Shown one piece after another: positions 47,679 through 54,184 of a DNA stretch of 64,000 nucleotides (within the stretch, counting starts at the first letter, position 1; the number at the start of each line of letters is the position of its first letter). The notes beneath the pieces are model-generated. The model was not told where the DNA came from. It saw only the letters and a list, made by a program, of their open reading frames with translations, and searched no databases. The stretch covers positions 124,001 through 188,000 of the forward strand of contig NZ_JASBRE010000004.1 of the NCBI RefSeq assembly GCF_029960815.1. The letters run 5' to 3'. The position numbers and the translations under genes were made by a program. Origin of the DNA: Pseudomonas sp. AL03. GTDB lineage: Bacteria; Pseudomonadota; Gammaproteobacteria; Pseudomonadales; Pseudomonadaceae.

Positions 47679-49235
47679 CTATTCGAGTACCACTTCGAGA
47701 TCGAGGTGGCACAGCCTGCGATAAATCTCTTCCTTGCGTTCACGTACGGCATGGTTCTGCGGTAACAACTCGCAACAGCTATGCAGTAAATGCAGCACTT
47801 CCAGCGCAAGATCGGGCTCCCAGGCGTGCAGGTCTGAGTCCTGTAATGTTTGGTCCAGGGTTTCGAGCTGGGTCTTGGCCAGTTCGTATTTCTTGGCCAT
47901 GAAGCACAGCCGCGCGAGGGCGAACTGCCAGAAGAATCGGACGCGTCCGCCGTGGGCGCTTTGCAGGCCTTGCTTGAGGATCTGCACGGCGGCCTTGAGG
48001 CCGTCCTTGCGCAGGGTCGGCAGGACTTCTTCCAGAGCCACTTCCCAGGCCGGCTGGCTGTCAGCGACTTCGACCTTGCGCGGCGCACTGGCGCTTTGCA
48101 GGTGCGGCATGACGTGGGCGCTGACCCAGGCGCGGGTGGCGGGATCAGCAAACGGCGCACCGTCGTGGAAACGCAATTCGATGATGCCGGGCAGGCGCTG
48201 AATCAAAAGCGCGAAGTGGATTTCCACTTCGCGCATAGCCATCTCGGCGTTGAGCCCCTGAAGGCATTCCCAGACCATTCGCTGGCCATCGAACCAGAAC
48301 GGCGCCTTCGCCAGGCTCGCCTCCAGCTCCACCAGCAGGTCAGCGTATTTGGCCTGGTCGTAACGGTCCTGGCAGGCCTTTAGCTTGTCGGCTGGCAAGC
48401 CGCGCAGAGCAGTGATTTGCTCGGCATTGCGCTCGGGCACCGCGTCGATGGGCAACCACAACAGTGTGCGATTAAGGCGCAAGGCGCGCAGGTCGGTGGC
48501 TTTCTGCTTGAGCCACCAGGCACACAGCGGACGGGCGTTTTCTTGCTGGGCGCGCAGGGCCTTTTGGGCTTCTTTCTCGTTGTCGATCGGCGCGCCGGGC
48601 GTGAACAGCTGCGTGGCGGCCTGCTTGACCTGGGCCACGGCGGCCCCTACCACACCGGGCTCCGGCTGGTTGTCAGCGGCGCGCTGGAGCATGTTTTTCA
48701 GGCGACGGGAGATCGGCAGCAGTAACGGCGCATCGTCGCCCAGGTGTTCGGTGCAGGCGCCATCGAGGCCCTCCAGATGTTCCATCAGACGGCGGAACAG
48801 CGGCAGCTGCTCTTTGATCGCAATGTTTTCGTTCAGCACCTGCTCAAGACGCGGCACCAACCAACTGATGGCCGCCGAGCGGGTGCGGGACTTGTTGGGA
48901 TGAACCTCGGCCCAGTGGTTCTCGCACAGGTGGTGCAGAAGTCCGAGGCCGGCCAGCAGCCCCTGGAAGGATTCGCGCTGGTACAGCGCCCAGGTCAACC
49001 ACGCGCCAACACGCAAATCCTTGGATTGAGTGCGGAGCAGGTTTTCGCTGTTTTCGCGGATTTTCAGCCAGTCGGTCTGACCGCTTTCGTGCATGGACTG
49101 GGCTTTGCCCAACTCGCTTTCCAGTGCTTCATATTCGCTCGAAAAGCGAACATCCTCGCCCGCGAAATTCTCTTTGGAAACAGAGGCTTTTGCGAGTTCA
49201 AGGTAATGGGCGGAAAGTTTGTTTGAGTAGGACAT
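47679..49235 (-). CDS. tssA: T6SS baseplate/tail protein TssA
   Basis: A 518-residue TssA with the N-terminal ImpA domain (VGAWLTWALYQRESFQGLLAG-type block) and a C-terminal VasJ-like helical region. It is the first gene of the minus-strand T6SS run and begins 449 bases from the divergent vgrG. TssA recruits and caps the growing sheath. The HSI-II-like set is complete after it, except that no hcp is found. Confidence 0.93.
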   Translation of the reverse strand: MSYSNKLSAHYLELAKASVSKENFAGEDVRFSSEYEALESELGKAQSMHESGQTDWLKIRENSENLLRTQSKDLRVGAWLTWALYQRESFQGLLAGLGLLHHLCENHWAEVHPNKSRTRSAAISWLVPRLEQVLNENIAIKEQLPLFRRLMEHLEGLDGACTEHLGDDAPLLLPISRRLKNMLQRAADNQPEPGVVGAAVAQVKQAATQLFTPGAPIDNEKEAQKALRAQQENARPLCAWWLKQKATDLRALRLNRTLLWLPIDAVPERNAEQITALRGLPADKLKACQDRYDQAKYADLLVELEASLAKAPFWFDGQRMVWECLQGLNAEMAMREVEIHFALLIQRLPGIIELRFHDGAPFADPATRAWVSAHVMPHLQSASAPRKVEVADSQPAWEVALEEVLPTLRKDGLKAAVQILKQGLQSAHGGRVRFFWQFALARLCFMAKKYELAKTQLETLDQTLQDSDLHAWEPDLALEVLHLLHSCCELLPQNHAVRERKEEIYRRLCHLDLEVVLE

Positions 49236-49391
49236 CCGTGTTCTTTAATTAGGTTTACTTTCATACAGTCATTGGGATTTCAACAGCATCAAAGATGCTG
49301 CGATGAGACTCATTTAATTGAGTTCGTTCTCTATAAAGAGCTCGCGGTTCGTAAAGCCGCGAATCATCACTGAGAATTCATACCCTGACGC

Positions 49392-49407
49392 TGGCGCCAA
49401 GCATGCC
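49392..49407 (-). promoter_or_regulatory. weak sigma-54 -24/-12 candidate toward tssA
   Basis: Minus strand TTGGCATGCTTGGCGC keeps GG and GC ten bases apart and five of the six bases of TGGCAC/G positions, but lacks the TTGC of the -12 box. About 155 bases upstream of tssA. The site is nearly palindromic, so direction is uncertain. Confidence 0.3.
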
Positions 49408-49613
49408 AAAAATAAAAAGTGATTAATGTAGGAACATTCCGAAACATTACCGGCATCGATAAATAAATCGTTGAGCGCAAACGGCCAAGTAAAAAAATGT
49501 ATCGAACACTCTGAATGGGGAAATTTCAGACCTGGCTTCCGGACCCTTCCTACATTTTTCTCTAAATTGCCTTGTTAGCGTGCTCTGCAACTTACATTTG
49601 CCCAGGCCAAGTA

Positions 49614-49629
49614 TGGTTTGAGCGTTGCA
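49614..49629 (+). promoter_or_regulatory. sigma-54 promoter candidate for the vgrG operon
   Basis: TGGTTTGAGCGTTGCA has GG (49615-49616) and GC (49627-49628) exactly ten bases apart and a perfect TTGCA -12 box, against consensus TGGCACG-N4-TTGCA. It ends 56 bases before the vgrG ATG. The adjacent cluster encodes a sigma-54 activator, which supports the call. Confidence 0.55.
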
Positions 49630-49684
49630 ATTTGTTACTTCTTTCAGCTTAAGGACAAGCTGCTAATAGCAAAAGGATAAGCGT

Positions 49685-51712
49685 ATGTTCGCACCGGCCA
49701 ATGTTGCCCAGTTCACGCTTTTGATCCCAACGGTTCGCAATGATTTTAAGGTGCTGGCCTTTGAAGGCACTGAAGTCATCAGCACTTTGTATTCGATCCA
49801 GGTAGAACTGGTCAGCGAGTACCCCGATTTCAATCTGGAAAGTCTGCTCAACCAACCGGCTTTTCTCCAATTCGGCCTTTACGGCGAAGGGATTCATGGC
49901 TTTATCGCAGGGGTGTCCGCGGGTGATATCGGTAAGCGCCTGACCCGTTATCGCCTGACCCTGGTACCGGCGCTGCACTTCTTGCAGTTCAGCCACGATC
50001 AGCGGATTTTCCAGCGCCAGACGGTGCCGCAAATCATCGCTCAGGTACTCAAGGGGCATGGCATCCAGGCCGATGCTTTCAGCTTCAACGTCAGAACAAA
50101 TCCCGAGCGCGAATACTGCACCCAATATCGGGAAAACGATTTCGAGTTCGTCCAGCGGTTGTGCGCCGAGGACGGCATCGCCTGGCATCACCAGCACTCC
50201 CGGAAAGGCCATGTGCTGGTGTTCACCGACGACCAAACCTTCTTCCCCACGCTGGGCGAAACCCCTTATCAGCAAAACTCCGGCAGGGTGGCGGAGTATT
50301 CGGTCGTCAGCCAGTTTTCCCTGGGTTTCAGCACCCGCCCCAGCAAGGTCATCCGCCGGCACTATGACCTGGAACGCCCGAGTCTGTTGCTGGAAAGCCA
50401 TTTCGCCGCCGAGTTCAGCCCTGAGCTAGAAGACTATCGCTACCCGCTGTTTTTCAAGAGCGAAAAACGCGGTAAACAGCTCGCCCGACAGGCGCTGGAA
50501 CGGCACCGTACCGATTACCAGTTGGCGGAGGGCGACAGTGACCAGCCGACCCTGCGCAGCGGCCACTTTTTCAGCCTGACGGAACACCCACGCGAAACGT
50601 ACAACGAGCTATGGCTGTTGCTCAGTGTCACCCACGCTGGAAAACAACCCCAGGTGCTGGAAGAGACAGTCACTAGCGCTGCTGAACCTGAGAATGGTTT
50701 TACCCAGGGCTACCGCAACCGCTTCAGCGCGATTCCATGGGACGTGTTTTACCGGCCACCGATGCCCACCCTAAGACCGGCCCTGGTCTGCCAGACCGCC
50801 CGTGTCACCGGCCCCGTCGGCGAAGAGATCTACTGCGATGAATATGGTCGCGTCAAAGTCGAGTTCCACTGGGACCGGGCTGAGCGCAATAGCGAACAAA
50901 GCAGTTGCTGGCTGAGGGTGTCCTCCGGCTGGGCGGGGGATCATTTCGGCGCGGTGACCATTCCGCGTATCGGTATGGAAGTCGTTGTCACCTACCTGGA
51001 AGGCAATCCCGATGATCCGTTGATAACCGGTTGCGTGCCGAACAAGGTCACGTCCGTACCCTATGCCTTGCCCGAAAACAAAACCAAAACCGTACTGCGC
51101 AGCCATAGCTCCCCCAGCACGGGCGGTTACAACGAACTGTCGATTGAAGATCGCGCAGGGCAGGAACTGATCTACCTGCGGGCCCAACGCGACATCGAGC
51201 AACTGATCCTCAACGACAGCCACAGTCTGATCAACAACGACCGCTTCGAGCAGGTGGACAACCACAGCACCAGCCTGATCAAGGGCAAGGAGTTGCACAC
51301 CACCCAAGGCATGCGAAGCACGGTGATCGGCGGTGATGAGTTGATCACTATCAGTGGCAACAGCAGCACGACGTCCGCTGGCTCGCTGGTGATTCAGGCC
51401 GGTCAACAGGCGCATTTCACCGCCACCAACGTGGTGATCGATGCGGGTATGAGCCTGACGCTCCAGGCGGGTGGTTATCACATCGTCATCAATGCCGGCG
51501 GGATCTTCAGCAGCGTGCCCATCGTCGAGGGTGGCGCGCCATTGGCGGGTATTCAGCCGCTACAGGCGCTACAAGCTCCGGCCCGCACAGCCAATGCCGT
51601 CATCGCCAACCCAATGTCCATCGTCGCCGGCGCCCGACAGCAGGCGGCGGACTACTGCCCGCTTTGTGAGGCCTGTCTTGCTGGCCAATGCAACATTGGA
51701 GACGTCGCATGA
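49685..51712 (+). CDS. vgrG: T6SS spike protein VgrG
   Basis: A 675-residue VgrG: gp27-like base (about 1-370, with YCTQYRENDFEFVQRLCAEDG), then the gp5 OB-fold and beta-prism needle (ARVTGPVGEEIYCDEYGRVKV, GYNELSIEDRAGQELIYL, DUF2345-like end near 560-610). There is no added enzymatic domain, but the C-terminus closes with a cysteine cluster CPLCEACLAGQC (658-669). First gene of the effector operon; an AAAGGATAAG site precedes the ATG. It should carry the lipase encoded downstream through the DUF4123 adaptor. Confidence 0.95.
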   Translation: MFAPANVAQFTLLIPTVRNDFKVLAFEGTEVISTLYSIQVELVSEYPDFNLESLLNQPAFLQFGLYGEGIHGFIAGVSAGDIGKRLTRYRLTLVPALHFLQFSHDQRIFQRQTVPQIIAQVLKGHGIQADAFSFNVRTNPEREYCTQYRENDFEFVQRLCAEDGIAWHHQHSRKGHVLVFTDDQTFFPTLGETPYQQNSGRVAEYSVVSQFSLGFSTRPSKVIRRHYDLERPSLLLESHFAAEFSPELEDYRYPLFFKSEKRGKQLARQALERHRTDYQLAEGDSDQPTLRSGHFFSLTEHPRETYNELWLLLSVTHAGKQPQVLEETVTSAAEPENGFTQGYRNRFSAIPWDVFYRPPMPTLRPALVCQTARVTGPVGEEIYCDEYGRVKVEFHWDRAERNSEQSSCWLRVSSGWAGDHFGAVTIPRIGMEVVVTYLEGNPDDPLITGCVPNKVTSVPYALPENKTKTVLRSHSSPSTGGYNELSIEDRAGQELIYLRAQRDIEQLILNDSHSLINNDRFEQVDNHSTSLIKGKELHTTQGMRSTVIGGDELITISGNSSTTSAGSLVIQAGQQAHFTATNVVIDAGMSLTLQAGGYHIVINAGGIFSSVPIVEGGAPLAGIQPLQALQAPARTANAVIANPMSIVAGARQQAADYCPLCEACLAGQCNIGDVA

Positions 51713-52557
51713 GTACGCTTGAACAATGGCTGTTCGATCAATCCCGGTCCGGACGGGAGCTCTATCTGGTGCTCGACTCGGACGGTCAGCTCGACGAGCG
51801 CAATGCGTTAACCAAGGAGCTGGGCGCCGATCAGTACCGTAATTTGTATGTGGGCACGGCAGCTAATTCAATGGCGCAAGCAGGCCCTGTTCTTTTTCAA
51901 CTCGGAACCGTCAACCATCCGGTCATCCAGTCGCTGCTCGCCACGCCCGAGCGTCATTGGGGCTGGCTGGCCAGCGCCGCCCTCACGGACCTTGATACCT
52001 TGGTCACACATTGGCGCGACCGGTTGGTAGTCGGCGAGCGCCCGAATCTGGCGCTGTATCGCTTCCACGATAATCGCGTACTGGGGCGCGCCCTGAGCCA
52101 TCTGCAACCTGAGCAGCACGCCGATTATCTGGGGCCGACCGCCAGCGTTTGTTACTGGCACGCCGAGCAATGGACGGTCACGGACAACCCTGACCCCGGC
52201 AAACATTCGCTGCCGCTCGATCCTGCCTGGTTGAAAACCCCGACGCCGGAGATTGTCTACGCGAACGTGCTGTTCGATAACACCCGGCGCTACCTCATCC
52301 GTGAGCACACCGAAGCCCTGGCCGCCCTCGCCGCAGAGCGCGATGTCGATGACTGGTTGTGGCGCTTGATTCAATGGGTACGTTTGTGGGGCTGGCAGCA
52401 ACCTGAGCAGGTGCATTTTTTGCTGACTCAATGCTTGAAGGCGCCGGGTTACCTGCCGCTTAAGACATGGCAACCGAAGCCGGAAGAGGACCCAGCGGCG
52501 CATTTTGAGCGGGTGTATGAGCAGGTGCTGTATTGGCAGCGGGATGCGCCTGTATGA
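51709..52557 (+). CDS. DUF4123 T6SS effector adaptor/chaperone (Tap/TEC type)
   Basis: A 282-residue DUF4123 protein starting MSTLEQWLFDQSRSG. Such proteins bind an effector and load it onto the cognate VgrG but are not secreted themselves. The ATG overlaps the vgrG stop by four bases, and the stop overlaps the next start by four bases. The ordering vgrG - adaptor - immunity - effector indicates that its client is the lipase at 54181-56517. Confidence 0.88.
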   Translation: MSTLEQWLFDQSRSGRELYLVLDSDGQLDERNALTKELGADQYRNLYVGTAANSMAQAGPVLFQLGTVNHPVIQSLLATPERHWGWLASAALTDLDTLVTHWRDRLVVGERPNLALYRFHDNRVLGRALSHLQPEQHADYLGPTASVCYWHAEQWTVTDNPDPGKHSLPLDPAWLKTPTPEIVYANVLFDNTRRYLIREHTEALAALAAERDVDDWLWRLIQWVRLWGWQQPEQVHFLLTQCLKAPGYLPLKTWQPKPEEDPAAHFERVYEQVLYWQRDAPV

Positions 52558-53345
52558 AAAGGATCTTTCAACGTTTGATCCTCGGCAGTTGCCTTTCCTT
52601 GACCTTGGGTTGTTCCGCGCTGGTGAAGTCGGAGAGCTTCACCTTTGTTCCCGATTTTCCACCTGACTTCAAGTACGAACTGACGGCCGACTACGTGCCC
52701 GCCAAAGGGCAAACGTGCACCGTGCCGGGCGGGAAAGGTACTCAGCTTGGATTCAACAAGGTCTACATGGAATACGAAGCGACTTCCGAGATCCCGCTTT
52801 ACAGAACCGTGAGCGGCTGTCCGCTGGCGTTGAACCGTGTGGAGGTCGAGGTGACGGGCATCTTTGGCCCGGAACGAAGTGATAGAAGCACTGACTATGC
52901 CGTAATTGCCGTGCGTCCAGAGTTGTTAGAGCGACAAATGGGCACTTTCAACACTGACGGCGTAGGTGAGTTCTTTGGTGAATGCCAGTGGGCATTTCGC
53001 ACAGTCGGCCCCAAGCGCTACCTGATAAAACTGCTTACTTGCAAAAAAACGGATGAACAGGGAAATGTCGCCCGAGGTCGTCCTTTCACGGCCTACACAC
53101 TGACTCAGCTACCGGGGAAAACTGTAAGGCTGAAAATCAAGTTGGCCAAAGAGGAAAAACCAGCCATTGGTGATACCTGGAGCAAAGTACCCGGCGGATG
53201 GAAACGCTGCAGGGGCGACAGCGTCGAAGACCAGTACGCGTTTTGCTACGGCAATCACGAGGATTTCAGCACCTTCAAGATGTTGGATGAGCGTACTTGC
53301 ACCATTTACCCGGGCTGCACGGAAAGCAAGGACGAAACCCCATGA
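52554..53345 (+). CDS. putative T6SS lipase immunity lipoprotein, copy 1
   Basis: A 263-residue protein with a signal sequence and a lipobox-like TLGC (Cys20), then Ser at +2, consistent with an outer-membrane or periplasm-facing lipoprotein. The mature part is rich in conserved cysteines (TCTV, GCPLAL, GECQW, LTCKK, KRCRG, FCYGN, TCTIYPGC). It is about two-thirds identical by eye to the next gene's product. I do not recognise a named family; the position before a lipase gene and the periplasmic location fit an immunity protein that blocks the lipase where it acts. Immunity function is inferred. Confidence 0.75.
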   Translation: MKRIFQRLILGSCLSLTLGCSALVKSESFTFVPDFPPDFKYELTADYVPAKGQTCTVPGGKGTQLGFNKVYMEYEATSEIPLYRTVSGCPLALNRVEVEVTGIFGPERSDRSTDYAVIAVRPELLERQMGTFNTDGVGEFFGECQWAFRTVGPKRYLIKLLTCKKTDEQGNVARGRPFTAYTLTQLPGKTVRLKIKLAKEEKPAIGDTWSKVPGGWKRCRGDSVEDQYAFCYGNHEDFSTFKMLDERTCTIYPGCTESKDETP

Positions 53346-54184
53346 TGCATCAGAAAGCTTGGTATTGGCGAGGAGCTGTCCCGCCTTTGAAACGAGTCAT
53401 TCAAAGCCTGACTTTCGGCATTTGCCTTTCCCTGACCGTGGGTTGTTCCGCGCTCGGCAAGTCTGAGAGCTTCACCTTCATTCCAGACTTCCCGCCTGAT
53501 TTCACGTATGAACTTAAGGCCGTTTACCTTCCCGCCAAAGGGCAAACATGCACCCTCGCGGGAGGGAGAAATGCTCAGCTCGGCTTCAACAAACTCGACA
53601 TGAAATACGAAACGACTTCTGAGATCGAGCTGTACAGGACAGTTGAAAACTGCCCGGTTGCGTTGAACCTTTTAGAAGTCAAAATCATTGGAGTCATCGG
53701 CAGAGATAGCAAGCGCAGTTACACCACCTACGAATTTATCTCAATCGCAGTGCGCCATGAGTTGCTTGAGAAATACAAAGGCGACTTCAACTCTGAAGGC
53801 GAAGGCAGTTTTTCCGGACAGTGCCAATGGTTGTTCCGAACAGTTGGCCCCAATCGCTACATCACAAAAATCCTCGACTGCAGAAAAACCGATGCACAAG
53901 GCAATGTCGTAAGGGGTCGTCCTTTTACGGCTTACACGCTGGATCAGCTACCGGGAAAAACCGTGAAGCTAAAGATCACCTTGGCCCAAGAGGAGGAGCC
54001 TTATATGGGTGACACATGGGTGAAGGTGCCTGACGGCTGGAAGCGCTGCATGGGGAAGGGTTTCGATGACCAGCATGCGTTTTGCTACGGCAATCACAAG
54101 GATTTCAGCACCTTCAGAATGTTGGATGAGCGTACTTGCACCATTTACCCAAACTGCACGGAAAACAAAGAGGAAACCCCATGA
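53342..54184 (+). CDS. putative T6SS lipase immunity lipoprotein, copy 2
   Basis: A 280-residue paralogue of the preceding protein. It has the same mature start (KSESFTFIPDFPPDF), cysteine pattern and C-terminus (LDERTCTIYP). The signal region is longer: about 17 extra residues (MMHQKAWYWRGAVPPLK) precede the hydrophobic core, and the lipobox reads TVGC (Cys35). Both junctions are ATGA overlaps. The two 3' ends are also nearly identical in DNA, so this is a recent tandem duplication. The divergence in the middle (about residues 105-150) may reflect altered specificity. Confidence 0.75.
   Translation: MMHQKAWYWRGAVPPLKRVIQSLTFGICLSLTVGCSALGKSESFTFIPDFPPDFTYELKAVYLPAKGQTCTLAGGRNAQLGFNKLDMKYETTSEIELYRTVENCPVALNLLEVKIIGVIGRDSKRSYTTYEFISIAVRHELLEKYKGDFNSEGEGSFSGQCQWLFRTVGPNRYITKILDCRKTDAQGNVVRGRPFTAYTLDQLPGKTVKLKITLAQEEEPYMGDTWVKVPDGWKRCMGKGFDDQHAFCYGNHKDFSTFRMLDERTCTIYPNCTENKEETP

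Larger units (their letters stand above)
49236..49684. promoter_or_regulatory. 449-base tssA / vgrG divergent control region
   Basis: An AT-richer non-coding interval. It holds a small perfect hairpin (CAGCATC-AAA-GATGCTG, 49284-49300), a second stem (TCGCGG...CCGCGA, 49342-49362), a GG-N10-GC element that reads on both strands (49392-49407) and the sigma-54 promoter candidate at 49614-49629. The hairpins are near tssA and could lie in its mRNA leader. No ORF was seen. Confidence 0.5.

Noticed and set aside
49440..49560. Possible short gene in the tssA/vgrG interval
   Set aside because: No frame longer than a few dozen codons with a ribosome site was seen; the stretch is AT-rich and non-coding in all frames read.
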